Positions 1 to 11,479 of a DNA stretch of 64,000 bases are shown here, piece by piece. The stretch's first letter is position 1. Each line of letters begins with the position of its first letter. The notes under the pieces are model-generated. The model was not told the origin of the DNA and ran no database searches. It saw only the letters and a program-made list of their open reading frames with translations. The position numbers and the translations under genes are program-made. Source of the DNA: Symbiodinium sp. CCMP2592 (taxonomy: Eukaryota; Sar; Dinophyceae; Suessiales; Symbiodiniaceae); NCBI GenBank assembly GCA_905221615.1, contig CAJNDT010002913.1, positions 186,001-250,000 on the forward strand, written 5' to 3'.

Positions 1-113
1 AGGAGGCCGTGCGCGAACTCTTGTGGTTCAGAGTTTTGGTGGTTTGGGATTGGCGACAAGTCACGGCCCACACCTGACTTCCTTGAAATGTACACCTCAC
101 GAGGCTGAACCTA
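1..113 (-). CDS. Exon fragment, product unknown, runs off window edge
   Basis: On the minus strand a reading frame is open from just after a family-B palindrome to the window edge. The B element ends in CTTCAAG, which would serve as the acceptor. The translation (starting RFSLVRCTFQGSQVW) is protein-like, but a second frame is also open over the same bases, so the frame is not certain. No function recognised. Confidence 0.35.
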
Positions 114-226
114 CTTGAAGGTTCATGGGTAGTTGTAAGTGAGGTTATAAGTAAGGTTTTTGTGCTTTTTGACCCTTATTCGGGGACTCATAACCCCACT
201 TACATCTACTCATGAACCTCCAAGTA
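112..226. mobile_element. Palindromic element, family B
   Basis: The ends are inverted copies of TACTTGRAGGTTCATGGGTAG and the interior is AT-rich with several TTATAAG steps. The same family recurs at 10469, 17576, 25101, 32627, 44539 and 52154. In the resolved B introns the acceptor is the CCTYCAAG at the element end. Confidence 0.8.
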
Positions 227-349
227 CTCGTGCTATCAAACCCTAAACAACGCAACCAAGTACGAACTTGAAGTTTGTTTAGCCTTGCCCAGCCTCAGCC
301 GATGTAGGGCAGAGAAGGAGCAGTTGTACTCAATTACATCAGGACATTA

Positions 350-374
350 AGGGTTTAGGGTTTAGGGTTTAGGG
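350..374 (+). repeat. Telomere-like TTTAGGG tract
   Basis: About three and a half perfect TTTAGGG units inside non-coding DNA, one of many interstitial tracts in the window. Confidence 0.9.
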
Positions 375-836
375 AGGTGACGTTACTTCTCGCGCTGGAT
401 GCTCGAGGTTAAGCCCTGAAGTCCATGAAGACTGTGACTAAACCGTAGAATCCTATCCCTGCCGCCAACGACAAGCAACATCTAAACCGGAAAACCCGCC
501 AAAGCCCGAAGCCCCAAACACTCGAAAGCCCAAAACCATCAAACCCCACACGATTCGGCTCTTGTGTCATCCGCGAACGGGCAAAGCTGCAAGCCTTCCC
601 CGGCGCAAAGGAAAAGAAAGCAGGCCCAAAAAAGCCACCGCGAGTGCACCACCATGGCATGAAAAGCGCTTAATATTGTATCAACATTTTAGAAAGAACT
701 GAGTTGCGCAACTTCTCAAAGACTAGTGACTATAGGGTTGTTTTTGTGCAGGGGGTCACTTAAACAAGGAACCTGTCGTGCCTGTTTCGGATGCTCTTTA
801 GAACAAGGAACCTATCATTGGGGTCTACATATTTAC

Positions 837-988
837 GGTCTCGTTTCTCCCTGAAGCTTCGACATAAGACCCACTTCCTGTGACTTGAGGATTCCGTGTA
901 CCTCCGGTCTGACCACGATGCTGTAATCCAGATGGACGTGGCGATGGAGGGTTCTAAGGCGGTCATAAGCAAGGCCATCGCGCTCCGC
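837..988 (-). CDS. Internal exon, product unknown
   Basis: The frame runs from an acceptor (ATTGCAG) at 989 to a GTAAAT donor at 836. It codes for a charged, protein-like segment (ERDGLAYDRLRTLHRHVHLD, then SIVVRPEVHGILKSQEVG). Length is 152 bp, phase 0 in and phase 2 out. The flanking exons were not identified. No family recognised. Confidence 0.5.
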
Positions 989-1139
989 CTGCAATAGCCC
1001 AAGCTTCCACGTCAAGAGGTTTCACGGACATGGCAACATGTGTTCACAGGTACATGACATGAGATGTACCAGCTGGTTACCGTCTACCGCATACTGGCCT
1101 TGCCACCAGCAATTCATGGATGCATGACACGGTCGGTTT

Positions 1140-1470
<331 letters not shown>

Positions 1471-1662
1471 CATAGATATATACACTATGTGCATATCCAT
1501 CTATTTAAAGAGTCATTTGTGAGGCCAACACTCATAGACATGCCCTGAGTGTAGGGCTACGGATCAGTGGCCGCATGTCCTGCGGGACGTAGAATGTTCG
1601 CATGATCTCGCGCCAAGCCCATCGCTGATACCGACCACGGCAACATTTGTTGAATCCTGCGG

Positions 1663-1795
1663 TTTAGGGGTTTAGGGGCGCAGGGGGGTTTAGAGGTTGG
1701 GGGTTTAGGGGTTTAGGGATTATAAGGTTTAGGGATTATAGGGTTTGGGGATTATAGGGTTTGGGATTAAGCTGTATAGGATGTGAGATTTAGGG
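1663..1795 (+). repeat. Degenerate telomere-like repeat tract
   Basis: Irregular GGTTTAGGG-like units with length variants (GGGGTTTAGGGATTATAGGG), consistent with eroded telomeric repeat. Confidence 0.7.
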
Positions 1796-1895
1796 CCTTA
1801 GGGTTGAGGCACTTTTTTGACTCCTGCGGTGAAGCTGGGGCCGGTATAGCCTTTGCATAGCCTGGGCTGCTCGACATCAGGGCACACAGCACAGA

Positions 1896-1976
1896 CATGG
1901 GAGTTTCCGAAGATAGGGGACCCTACTATAGTACCTGGGGTTTAGGGTTTAGTACCCTAAATAGTAGGATCCTTCT
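1896..1976. mobile_element. Family E palindrome, disrupted by TTTAGGG
   Basis: The left end matches family E (TGGGAGTTTCCGAARATAGGG) and the interior matches its CCCTAAATAGTAGGATCCTT core. A GTTTAGGGTTTAG tract splits the element and the right TIR is missing. Confidence 0.6.
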
Positions 1977-2079
1977 TATAAGCAAGCCAACATGCATGTT
2001 GCTTTTCGGAATCCGAGAAGCACAGCCGTAAAACCTTCCGTTTTGTGTTCCACACCCTCCCCCCCTTGGTCGACGGTGA

Positions 2080-2284
2080 AGAGATGCAGCCTGATTTCAT
2101 TTCCAGGGATCGCCTTCTTGGAGTAGTTCCAAATGATAGCCAGCGGTGCCATCGCGATGTCAGCCATGATGGCGAGAAAGGAGAAGAAGACAAAGAAAAT
2201 GCCCAGGGGTAGGAAGGGGTACCGTAGGGCGCAGTACCACAGCCAGGAACTTGCCTCGGCGTGAACATGCACGCAACCGGACAC
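2080..2284 (-). CDS. Exon of a probable membrane protein
   Basis: The minus frame encodes two hydrophobic segments (YPFLPLGIFFVFFSFLAIM and DIAMAPLAIIW) followed by a polar stretch ending near FTVDQGG. A GTGTGG after GGGGGAGG is a possible donor. The hydrophobic pattern is not repeated in the other frames. Which membrane protein it belongs to is unknown. Confidence 0.4.
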
Positions 2285-2577
2285 CCTTACTATCTGAGCT
2301 AAGTTTTCTCACCACTGCCTCGAAACGCACACGCGCACACAGAAACTGACTTCTGGCACGTTAACTTAAGCTCAAAGGACAAGCATGCGTCCGTGATCTC
2401 AAAACCAGCAAATGAGATACCGCATGTACTTCCATAAACCTCCTGAAGTCATCAAGCGCGGCAACGACCTCAATCCCATCCCGAGGCTTCTAGTATAACA
2501 TAAGCGAGTATGATCTAGTCTAACTTGCATGTTACATTGCCGAATGTTGCATCGGTATACCGAGCTATTACGAGCAG

Positions 2578-2674
2578 GCTTCTTGATGCCAGGGCACTTG
2601 GTATTCACAGAAGAAGCGATTCTCATGGCCATGAAACTCGAGGATAACTTGGGCCCACTCCTGCACGTTGGCAA
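2578..2674 (+). CDS. Short internal exon, product unknown
   Basis: An acceptor (GAGCAG) precedes a plus-strand frame reading FLMPGHLVFTEEAILMAMKL then EDNLGPLLHVG. It is followed by GCAAGC, usable as a GC donor. The other five frames are poor. No family recognised. Confidence 0.4.
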
Positions 2675-3302
2675 GCAAGCTTTCAATCTAGAGCACTGCC
2701 AAGACTAGACGTCAGGAGTTTCGGCTTAAAGCTTAGTAATTAAGCCACATTGTATACATTACGAGTTCTGATGACTGAACTGCTCTAGAAGCTCAGAAGA
2801 TCACAGGTATGTGGCAGGCCTTTTCTGAAAACAGACAAGCCTGGAGAACGGTGATTGCCTTGCCGACACGCGGCTCAGAACCCAAAAGTGGCACCCTACG
2901 CCTCTGCAAGACCACTTCATGTCGTTTTGAGTTCTGGCGAAACACATATTACCCCGAACTTCGATTCCAAAACTTCCTCCCCTTGCCAACTCCCCAATCA
3001 AACCCCAAGTACAAGTAACAGCTTTTAGGCTTGAAGAGAACGGAACTGTGTTGAAACGACGCCGCAATGGTCTCTTAGCTGAACTTTCAGTGTGGGTGCG
3101 CCAAAGTTGGTTACTCCGGACTAGACCTCACAGAGCTCAAGCGGAAATTAAGGTACATGAGGTTTCGGAGGTTGGGAGTCTAGAGGGCTTCCAGCCGGCA
3201 GGGCATCATTATCCTGCATACCCACGCAACCTGGTTCACAACCGCCACGGTTCAGAGTTTGGGGGTTTAGGGTGGTGCTGGGTTTCGGGTTCAGGGTCCT
3301 GC

Positions 3303-3412
3303 TTTCCCTCGGGCAAATGCTGTGTCGAGCCCACAGGAACGTCTGAGGCCTGCTGCATGGACGACAAGACCTCTGCTGCTGCGAAATAAGATGCAAACGC
3401 TTCTCGTAGAGC
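3303..3412 (-). CDS. Internal exon, product unknown
   Basis: The frame runs from the acceptor TTGATAG to a GC donor (GCAGGA). It encodes an alanine-rich helix-like stretch (EAFASYFAAAEVLSSMQQAS) and a polar tail (VGSTQHLPEG). No function recognised. Confidence 0.45.
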
Positions 3413-3585
3413 CTATCAACCCCATTACCATAAGGGCAAAGTCCACACACAATAGCCAGTCTGTTGTGTATGAGGCCCCTACGCCCTCGACCCTAATCCA
3501 TGCGCTGATCAGGAACCCGGCGTTGCAGCAGCAAAGATGTAGCTACAGTACCCGCGGCAGCACTACAGCGATAGGCACCACACCA

Positions 3586-3588
<3 letters not shown>

Positions 3589-3616
<28 letters not shown>

Positions 3617-3835
3617 CAGCAACAAGGACTTCAACACCACGACGACCAAGACTACCAGCAATGCCACCATCGCCACCACCCCCACCACCAACAACGACAG
3701 CAGCAACAAAGGACAATGAGGATGAGGAGGAGGAGAAGCAGGAGCAGGAGCAGGAGCAGGAGGTGGAGGAGCAGGAGCAGGAGGTGGAGGAGCAGGAGGA
3801 CGAGGACGAGAGCAACGAACAACAGCAGTTGAAAT
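3589..3835. repeat. (TCA)n and purine-rich GAGCAG repeats
   Basis: A TCA run near 3589-3615 is followed by GAGGAGCAGGAGCAG-type repeats to about 3815. Long Ser, Asp or Glu ORFs here in several frames are products of the repeat. Confidence 0.85.
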
Positions 3836-4085
3836 GCTAACCATGGCAAAAGATATCGTGATGGTCAGCACATAACTAGCCATTTTCATACCTAGTCAGA
3901 ACCAGATGAGGCGAACGAAACTGACGAAGAGCCCGTAAGAGTATCAAGTGACAGAACCCTAGACAGCAGGATCCTGAAATTATCATTATCGACCCCCAAA
4001 AGCCAAATCCCAAAACCTAGACCCGAAAGCCTAAAAAGGAAACCTGAAGCCCTCAAGCCCTCAGGCTTGCGTTCCCACAGCTCAC

Positions 4086-4170
4086 CATCGAACGAGAGGC
4101 TGCCTTTACGTTCTCCAACCCACTTCCCGGCTCCAGGGTCTGAGGGCAGATATGCCAAGCCGGAGTCCAC
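4086..4170 (-). CDS. Short internal exon, product unknown
   Basis: The minus frame reads DSGLAYLPSDPGAGKWVGER then KGSLSFD and ends at a GTGAGC donor. The acceptor was not fixed. It lies downstream of the 4425-5599 model and may be the same gene. Confidence 0.4.
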
Positions 4171-4424
4171 CGTTTAGCCTTGGGATTCCATCGAAAGTGG
4201 CGAAATAGGGTTCAGGGTTTAGAATTTAGGGATGTTTGCGGATAGGGTTTAGGGTTTAGGGAGTTCCTAAAGGGTGGTCTTGGGGATTTCCAGTCGGTCT
4301 TGTGAAGGAGCGTTGAACGTTACCATAACCCGGGCATCATGTGATCAGTCGGGAAAACTCAAGCACTTCCTGTTGTTCTTGAGAGTCTACATGTTCCTAC
4401 TACTAGTCCTGCTAGTATTGTTAC

Positions 4425-5599
4425 CATGATTCATGTGCTGCTGCATCTTTCGGTAGGGTAACTTGTACTCTGCAGCAAGTTTCTGAAACTTACCTGTGGT
4501 TAGTAGGGAATGGAGGAAGGGGGTATAATTACAAGTACTATTACTACCATTCTTCCATTCCCTACTAACTACCCTAAGGCCCCAAGGTAGTTCCTTTTTG
4601 GGGTTCATATATAGAATCCTATAGGGTAACTCCAAAAAGGAACTACTTTGGGGCCCCTGGGTAAAGACAGGCACAGCGGCAAGCAGACTGAAGCCGGTGG
4701 GATCGTTCATCTTTAGAAGTGTCCGAAGCGCGGAGATCTCAGTCGGGTCAGAGATCTTACCTAAGCTGCTCAACGTTCAGTACCTCCTGTGACCAAAGAA
4801 GTGCATACATCTTTGGGTTAAATATGCTATATTGCAAACCAACACCAAAAAACACACAAAAAATGCACCTTACACCCACACCCGGAACCCCTAAACCACT
4901 GAACATCCTGGTTACCAGGCATGACGACTTCCAGGATTCGATGGCCGGCGTGGATCGCCGGTCCGAGATCTATATCCTTGGCTGCTCTTTCGGGCCCTTG
5001 AAATAGGCTGTGTTTGTCTTCCTTCTTCTTAAGAACATAATTTCCATTCTGACCTTTCAAAACTCTGCTTCTTCCGACGAATAGAACTAATTAATATGCT
5101 AAGCTGCTAATTATATACTTTAAGACTTTAGGGCTGTTGTTCAGAAGAGCCTGGTGTCGGTCATGCAGGCGCTTGGGTCTGAGACCTCCTTGGACCGAGC
5201 TTGGAAGCGTAGTAGCAATCGCCCCCTCCCGCTGTGCAGGGCACAGAGGCACCGGAAAGGGTAAGTGATGATGTCCTGGGATGCCCAGAAACCTAGGAAT
5301 AAAAAGGGCTCCCTTTTTGGTATTGGGTAAATTTATAAGGAACTTAATTAGGACTACAGAAAGGGAATAAGGGTACCACTGGGCATCCCAGTATCGAGTA
5401 AAACAAGGACGACCATGAGATGTATGAACATCACGTAGTGGCAGGCGTAGTGCCAAATCCGGCTCACCATGGGGAATACTGGCGTGTAGCTTGCCTCATT
5501 GATAACAGCCACATAGACGAAGTCCTCCACGGTCAGCTCTTCAAAGCTCGGCAGCGTGCGCGTCTGGTCTTCAGCGTCTGCCATTTCTTTTAGTTCGAA
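4425..5599 (-). CDS. Multi-exon gene, membrane-associated product, function unknown
   Basis: Best-supported exons are 5396-5599 (acceptor TTGAAG; 68 codons containing MADAEDQTRTLPSFEELTVE and a hydrophobic end HYVMFIHLMVVLVLL) and 5151-5275 (DIITYPFRCLCALHSGRGR). They are joined across palindrome K with GA-AG borders and the frame is kept. Further likely exons on the same strand lie at about 4917-5070 (KKKEDKHSLFQGPERAAKDI), 4674-4755 (SDPTEISALRTLLKMNDPTG) and 4425-4494 (KLAAEYKLPYRKMQQHMNHG, ending at a GTAACA donor). A C element and a second palindrome fill the intron between the last two. If exon 5151-5275 is not spliced earlier it meets a TGA at 5151. Product not recognised. Confidence 0.5.
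4499..4570. repeat. Unique palindrome inside an intron
   Basis: Inverted copies of GGTTAGTAGGGAATGGAGGA flank a short AT-rich spacer. It abuts the C element that follows. Confidence 0.7.
4570..4662. mobile_element. Palindromic element, family C
   Basis: The TIR is TACCCTAAGGCCCCAAAGTAG with TTCCTTTTTGGG inside it. The core has the ATAGAATCCTATA signature shared by all C copies. It lies between two candidate exons of the 4425-5599 gene. Confidence 0.85.
5276..5395 (-). mobile_element. Family K palindrome acting as a GA-AG intron
   Basis: The inverted ends are ACTGGGATGCCCAG and CTGGGCATCCCAG. On the minus strand the intron would run from GATACTGGG to CATCCCAG (120 bp). Exon 5396-5599 ends in phase 0 and continues in frame at 5275. 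A second, partial K copy lies at 48447. Confidence 0.65.
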
Positions 5600-5784
5600 C
5601 TTCAAAACACCAGTGGTTCAGAGCTTGAGCCCACTCTACTCAACAACGAAGGCCCAAGGAAATGTCCGAATAGGATGAACGGATCTAGTGTTTTGTTGAC
5701 AGTTAATCTGTTCTCTAAATACTAACCTTACAATCACTATTATTGTACTTGCCACCACCACTCGTACTCCTATACTACCTCCTG

Positions 5785-6367
<583 letters not shown>

Positions 6368-6562
6368 GGGGCGTATGAGGTGTGCGCAGGCGGCTGTAGC
6401 GATGTCTGGCAGCACTCGCCTAGCACACCTCGTCTAAAACAAGGTTAGTCGTACTTAACCGATACCAACGGGGAATAAAGTTCAAACACAATCTCAGAAC
6501 CCCTGCTTTATCAAGCCCTCAAAAAACCCTAAACCAAAACCTGACCTGGCAAATGCCTGCAG

Positions 6563-7379
6563 GACAGGAACCCTCCAGCCGATTGAAGCTCCCTCGTCAC
6601 CTTACTCTATTCACAACACACCTTGAGAATCTGCACTCTTCACTTCACGGCTTCCTCATCCGCGGGGTAGGTTTTGGATTTAAGGTCTACGGATGTTTAC
6701 GGCCTAGGACTTTTGAGAGCCTGGGGCTTGCTGGGCTGGAAATTTACGAGCTGCAAGCCTCGCCACCCAACAGCCGGAGAGGATCGAAATCACTGCCAAA
6801 CACGCTTCTCGAAGCTGGCAGCGAACCCATCACTGAACAAAGAGGAATCCCAAGGAGGGATTCAGGCTGCAGCTTTCGGGTAGGCGGGGTCAACTTCTGC
6901 AAGCCTGAAACCCCTTAACCATCATACAGCAGTGGCTCTCACACCTGCAAACCTGAAAACCCTACTGATAAGACATGAAGAGCAATCCATTACACGTCTT
7001 GTGAAGATCTCCTGCCTTATTAACTCCATGTAGACCAGCTAGACGGTGTTCTAATGTAGGGGCTTTAATAATTAGAAAAGGGTTTGGGGGGTTCCTTATT
7101 ATGCTTAAGGTATACTATGCCCCTCGAACCCTATTCTAATTATTAAGGCCCCTGTATTATAAGTATCTTTCACAAGCCCTGCAGCAGCCCAGGGCGATCT
7201 TTGGCGAAGACTGTCATTTCAGAAGGTCTTCATTTGATGCTGGCAGCACGACCCTGAGCGGCTCGAGGCAATTGCTCACGGTTTCCATTGACTTGACCGT
7301 TTATATGGTATTCTACATTCTACAGAACACCTTTGGAGATCCTGAACTACTGAAACATGGAGGTGCCGGTCTAAGCTGA
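6563..7379 (+). CDS. Multi-exon gene, product unknown
   Basis: Candidate exons are 6563-6666 (GQEPSSRLKLPRHLTLFTTH, ends at GTAGGT), about 6745-6879 (ends at a GTAGGC donor), 7007-7055 and 7164-7379. The last is strong: 72 codons (YLSQALQQPRAIFGEDCHFR and later DLTVYMVFYILQNTF) to a TGA. The G element between 7055 and 7164 gives GT-AG borders and joins the last two exons in phase 0. An alternative frame over 6936-7015 is also protein-like, so exon 7007-7055 is the weakest part. Confidence 0.5.
7056..7163 (+). mobile_element. Family G palindrome acting as a GT-AG intron
   Basis: The TIR is GTAGGGGCYTTAATAATTAG with AATAGGGTTTGGGGGG inside it, and the core is TCCTTATTATGCTTAAGG. The GT of the first base pair is the donor. 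Acceptor ATTATAAG lies seven bases past the second TIR. Length is 108 bp. Confidence 0.6.
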
Positions 7380-7697
7380 AGGCTGCAGGGCTCAGGCTTG
7401 AGGCTTTTGGGCCATGGCTCTCTTCTGATCAATCAAGCAGTTGCATGAGAATTCCTCTCCACTCCTATTGAAGGGGGCCTTGATAAGTAGAAGGTATAGT
7501 ATACTACTTTTATTCGCAACAAGTCGCAAGGAACTAACTTTACGTATATTTTATTCCCACCTCTACATTCCGCCCCAACCAAGTTCAATACCTTTGGCAG
7601 AGACAAAACTCTTTTTCCTCCCAAAGACAGAGAATCTTGGGGCCCTCACACCTGGCTGGGTTTACAGTTCGGGCCTAGGGACCATGTCGGAAAAGCC

Positions 7698-7716
7698 ACA
7701 CACACACACACACACA

Positions 7717-7799
<83 letters not shown>

Positions 7800-7861
7800 G
7801 GGGGGGGGGGGCGAGATATATATATATATATATATAATATTATATATAATATGTATATATA

Positions 7862-7894
<33 letters not shown>

Positions 7895-7928
7895 TATATT
7901 GTGTATATATATTATATTAATATATTTG

Positions 7929-8001
<73 letters not shown>

Positions 8002-8005
8002 GCGT
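7698..8005. repeat. (CA)n(CT)n(TA)n compound microsatellite
   Basis: CA from 7698, CT to about 7795, a G10 run near 7801, then imperfect TA/TATG repeats to about 8005. Confidence 0.95.
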
Positions 8006-8182
8006 GTGTTCCTTTATTTAAGTGTGTATGTATTGTTATCTCTATACATAGGGCTCACTGCATGGATAGACGCGCTTTTGGCTCCTGTGTTTTCAGTCTT
8101 TCTGATCCGGACCTAGTAGTCCTGTGTAGCAGATCTGACAATGCGACAGATGCAGGCTAGCGAGTAAAACCTTGAATCGCAG

Positions 8183-8319
8183 AAGCCTTACCGCAGTCGC
8201 TATTCAAGCGTGATCTCAGGGGCTGAGTACCCCAGCTCAGAAGAGGTTAACTTTTCAAGTATTGTAGGATTATATCACCCCCCAGAAGGTCAAAGGCTAC
8301 CCACGCAGTTACGAAGTGA
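8183..8319 (+). CDS. Two exons split by a J intron, product unknown
   Basis: Exon 8183-8245 follows acceptor ATCGCAG and has exactly 21 codons (KPYRSRYSSVISGAEYPSSE). It joins in phase 0 to 8296-8319, which ends ATHAVTK and a TGA. The intron is the 50-bp J element. Upstream exons were not identified. Confidence 0.55.
8246..8295 (+). mobile_element. Family J element as a 50-bp GT-AG intron
   Basis: It begins GTTAACTTTTC and ends AGAAGGTCAAAG. The inverted ends resemble the 69-bp J intron at 19335. The host bases at the two borders (AGAGGTTA and AAAGGCTA) look like a short target duplication carrying AG|G. Confidence 0.7.
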
Positions 8320-8756
8320 CGACATAATGCAGATCTCCGAGAATCCATGGTAGTACCGGGGGTCTTCCTCAGCTATCCTTGAACTCTATAGACGTTCAAC
8401 CCCGAAGCCCTTATACTTTAGCCAGATTCAGACCTGATACCCTGAAACCCAAACCAACAGAATCCTGAGCTATACCCTAAACGTCCAAGTCCAAGTGTAC
8501 AAGTACTGCCCCTTTGGGGAATCCGAAATATACGCTTTAGAATCATGCTCCATTGAAGCCAGCTCCTAAACACTAAACCCCAAAACCCTAGACCGAACAA
8601 AAACCCGCTTAAACCCAGAAGCCCTGAACTGGGTAACCAGGTTAAAGCCCGTTTTGAAGCACGGGGCATCGCGTCCCGCAGGCGTTGCTTCTCAATCTCG
8701 TCCTTGCGAAAGTCCAGGAAAATGGCTTAAGGATTGGAGCCTGGGGTCTTCCTATC

Positions 8757-8885
8757 AAAGGGGAAAAGGAGGGACCCTTAATGGGGACCCCTACCCTATA
8801 GTGGGCTATATAACGGGTATATAATAGCTATGTTAAGGGTATATACGTAGGCATCCTTATTAAGGGTCCCTCCTTTTACCCTTGG
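8757..8885. repeat. Long single-copy palindrome
   Basis: Inverted arms of about 25 bp (GGAAAAGGAGGGACCCTTA) flank an AT-rich centre with repeated GGGTATAT. No second copy was seen. Confidence 0.7.
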
Positions 8886-8994
8886 ATTGTAGTTCCTTTT
8901 CTGGTTACCCAGTGTTATGGCATTTTATGGTTAGGATCCTATAACAGAGATTTTGGTCAACACAAAAAAGGAACGACCATGGAGACTATAGGTA
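8886..8994. mobile_element. Palindromic element, family C2
   Basis: Related to C but with TIR CTATAGTCTCCATNGTAGTTCC. It shares the CCTATAACAGAGA-like core with the copy at 31546. Confidence 0.6.
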
Positions 8995-9109
8995 GGATTC
9001 TTTTGGGCCATAGGACTTATGATGATTAGAGTTTGGGGTTGATGGTTTCCGCCTTGAGGATTCGACACAAGGCATGAGGGTTGAGGAGCAGTGGTTTGAG
9101 GTCTGCGTC

Positions 9110-9250
9110 TCAGGGCTCAGCACAAGTTCTGTGCCGATGTGCAAGATGAAGGTTTCGAAAAACAAAGCACAACTTAGAGTTCCGTAGAACCAGGATCGTT
9201 CTACTTCGAGTCTGTCTCGGGTCCCCGAGTCTAAAATGAAGCCTGACGTA
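9110..9250 (-). CDS. Possible exon, product unknown
   Basis: The minus frame has a mixed charged and hydrophobic segment (SGTRDRLEVERSWFYGTLSC then ALFFETFILHIGTELVLSPE). Splice sites were not fixed. Confidence 0.35.
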   Translation of the reverse strand, partial: YVRLHFRLGDPRQTRSRTILVLRNSKLCFVFRNLHLAHRHRTCAEP

Positions 9251-9754
9251 GCAAGCAAGAGTTTTGCTTTCGCTCCTGCATGGAATCTTACAGGTAGCTC
9301 GAAGAGAATCTCCGACCCTTGAGGTACATGCTGCAGGCTTTGGCGTGTAGGGGTTTGCCCGAGGTTTGAGTACTTAGACGGACAATTTGGCGAGAGTGTG
9401 CTAAACCGGATATGGGTAATGAGCTATCTTAAGAAATGTTACAGACGTAATTAGTTTAAGCAGTACTGGTGCATGAACAGTTGAGAATATGGTATCCCGT
9501 GATACGGATACTCCACATATAACCGTAGCACATGTATACCCAGTCCTTAGCATAACTTCGAAGGCCCTTATACTACCTCTCTGTACGCTGAAGCCAAGCC
9601 CTAATCCTTAAATCCGATTCCCTGTTCCAACTACCAAGGCCCTATACTAGAGGAGATCCTGCCCTTCGATATGCCCCGTCCTTTGCAAGGAGAATTCTCA
9701 GCTTGCCGAACAGCTGCCCAGCCTCCGGAAAAATCAGTCTAAGCTTGATGAGTA

Positions 9755-9836
9755 TACCCCTGGTTCCTTTTTGGAAGTACCTTATAGGATTCTATATACG
9801 AACCCGACAAAGGAACTACTTTGGGGCCTTAGGGTA
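9755..9836. mobile_element. Family C palindrome, one arm shortened
   Basis: The right arm (GGAACTACTTTGGGGCCTTA) is intact. The left arm lacks the GGCCCCAAAGTAG part. The core matches C. Confidence 0.75.
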
Positions 9837-9948
9837 AGCAAAGGTTTGGGGTATAGCCCTGCACAGTGGGCCTCAACAAACATGACGGGGTTCCTGGGCA
9901 TAATTACGTGTATTTTACTATGATGCGGAGCCCCAAGGAAGAACAAGA

Positions 9949-10228
9949 TTAAAGCGTACATGATGGTTCAATTGTAAAGCTAGAATACCAGTTAGAATGA
10001 CAGCCATAACTCATAACAATATTGGCGATTGATTGTTCGGCCTTTATACAAAAGGTGTCAGGGCGGCATAGAAGTCTGTCAGAGCGGATTGAACCGGCAA
10101 CATGATCAGCGTCTTTCTCTCGGCGTGCGCACCTAAGCAGGGCAGCGCACATACGATCTGTCGCAGAAGCTGCATGTTCATGACATGTCAGTGCGACGAA
10201 TCCTTCACTCTGCTGATGTATACCACGA
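9949..10228 (-). CDS. Possible terminal exon, product unknown
   Basis: A frame of about 93 codons is open from the border of the E element at 10230 to a TAA. It contains SEGFVALTCHEHAASATDRM and a C-terminal part IANIVMSYGCHSNWYSSFT. A second frame in the same interval is also protein-like, so the frame is not settled. Confidence 0.35.
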
Positions 10229-10229
10229 A

Positions 10230-10336
10230 ATGGGAGTTTCCGAAAATTAGGGGTACCTTGTTTTAGGAGTCTGTAGAATAAGGATCCTACTATTTAGGGT
10301 ACTATATTGGGGTGCCCTATTTTCGGAAACCACCAA
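10230..10336. mobile_element. Palindromic element, family E
   Basis: The TIR is TGGGAGTTTCCGAAAATTAGG against CCTATTTTCGGAAACC. The core GGATCCTACTATTTAGGGTA is shared with the other E copies. Confidence 0.85.
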
Positions 10337-10359
10337 ATAAACTGCAAAATAACGCAGTC

Positions 10360-10640
10360 CTAGCTTATGGGTTTCGAAGCTCGCCCCCGACCGCGCCTGC
10401 ACATAGAGCCGATAGCTCCAAGAAGGCTTCCTGGGTAGAGATGCTGGGTTACATCCTCATACAGTGTATACTTGGAGGTTCAGGGTAGTTATAAGCGAGG
10501 GTTTATAAGCAAGGTAACTATGCTTATAACCCTTATTAGGGGACTTATAACACCACTGAAAACTACACATGAGCCTCCAAGTAGGATCCACCAACTTGAA
10601 TCGAATATTGCTTGAAGAAGCTTTGGGGGTGTCATGCGTC
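10360..10640 (-). CDS. Two exons split by a B intron, product unknown
   Basis: The upstream exon (10589 to about 10640) reads THDTPKASSSNIRFKLV and ends in phase 0. The downstream exon 10360-10470 has 37 codons (YTLYEDVTQHLYPGSLLGAI, then a basic CRRGRGR) to a TAG. The frame continues across the B element with GA-AG borders. No family recognised. Confidence 0.5.
10471..10588 (-). mobile_element. Family B palindrome acting as a GA-AG intron
   Basis: The donor is GATCCTACTTGGAGG and the acceptor is CCTCCAAG, both from or beside the TIR. Length is 118 bp. The flanking exons join without a frame change. Confidence 0.65.
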
Positions 10641-10755
10641 AGGGTTTATGAATCAGACTTACCCTTGGGTTGTGGGGTTGGGGGCTTATGGGTCATTATA
10701 ACTATGAGGTGTAAGAGTTGAGATCTTAACGATCTTGGGATTTTTTGCCTTGCAG

Positions 10756-11016
10756 GGTGTAGACGGGGAGGTTCTCCAGTGTGCACGAGGTCACGGAAGA
10801 GAGTACTGGATGTCCGGACTATTGGCTGATGGGGCTTCATAACTAGAACTCGTCTCCGCCCCAAGATTACCCAAATGGGTGATTGTCAAAATTATGGTCC
10901 CTTTTTAAAATAACCTAAATATTAGGTGCCGTAGTATTATAATAGGGACCCAAAAAGGGACCCTAATTTTGACAACCACCCAAATAGATCGCCTCAGGAA
11001 AGTTAGAGTTGATTAG
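10756..11016 (+). CDS. Exons joined by an F intron, product unknown
   Basis: The supported part is an exon ending TRTRLRPKITQM at 10878 and continuing in frame at 10988 (DRLRKVRVD, then TAG). The intron is F element 10879-10987 with GT-AG borders. A better-looking upstream frame starts after acceptor TTGCAG at 10756 (GVDGEVLQCARGHGREYWMS) but is in another phase, so a further short intron would be needed. Confidence 0.4.
10879..10987 (+). mobile_element. Family F palindrome acting as a GT-AG intron
   Basis: It starts GTGATTGTCAAAATTATGG and ends ACAACCACCCAAATAG. Length is 109 bp. It has the F core CCTAAATATTAGGTGCCGTA. Confidence 0.65.
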
Positions 11017-11199
11017 TTTTAGATTTTCGCCAGGTGCCCTTGATGGTCCGATCCCGTCTCTAAAACGAAACCTCTATAATTAAATCCTAAATCCTGCAGA
11101 CCCTGAACCCACTATCTGCCCTTCAAATACTCTCCCTATGAGGCCCTTTTAAGCGCTAAACCCTCGAGTACAAAACCCTGTACACCCTAAACCCAAAAC

Positions 11200-11359
11200 G
11201 GTCGTCTCCTTCGACAAGCAGGCTTTCCACGCGATTTTCGCTTGGTAGTAGTGGGCTTCAGCTCTTCGTGAAGATTCTTCCAGTCGGGCGGCGCGGCCGA
11301 CTTGGCCGGCGGCAAACGCAATTTTTTAGCAGGCCTTTCGGTTGACAGCCGTGGCAGAA
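11200..11359 (-). CDS. Exon of a basic protein, function unknown
   Basis: The frame runs from acceptor CGATGAG to donor GTTTTG. It is rich in Lys, Arg and Pro (ERPAKKLRLPPAKSAAPPDW then KNLHEELKPTTTKRKSRGK), as in nuclear or nucleolar proteins. The other frames are poorer. No domain recognised. Confidence 0.5.
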
Positions 11360-11479
11360 CTCATCGAGATCGGAAATCGGAGGAGACAAAGTCGCGCTGG
11401 AAGCCTTAACGTTGGCGTTGATGGTCGTAGGCAGTAAACAGGTCGTGACACCTGTCCTCCACTTTGCCTTCGTTATGCC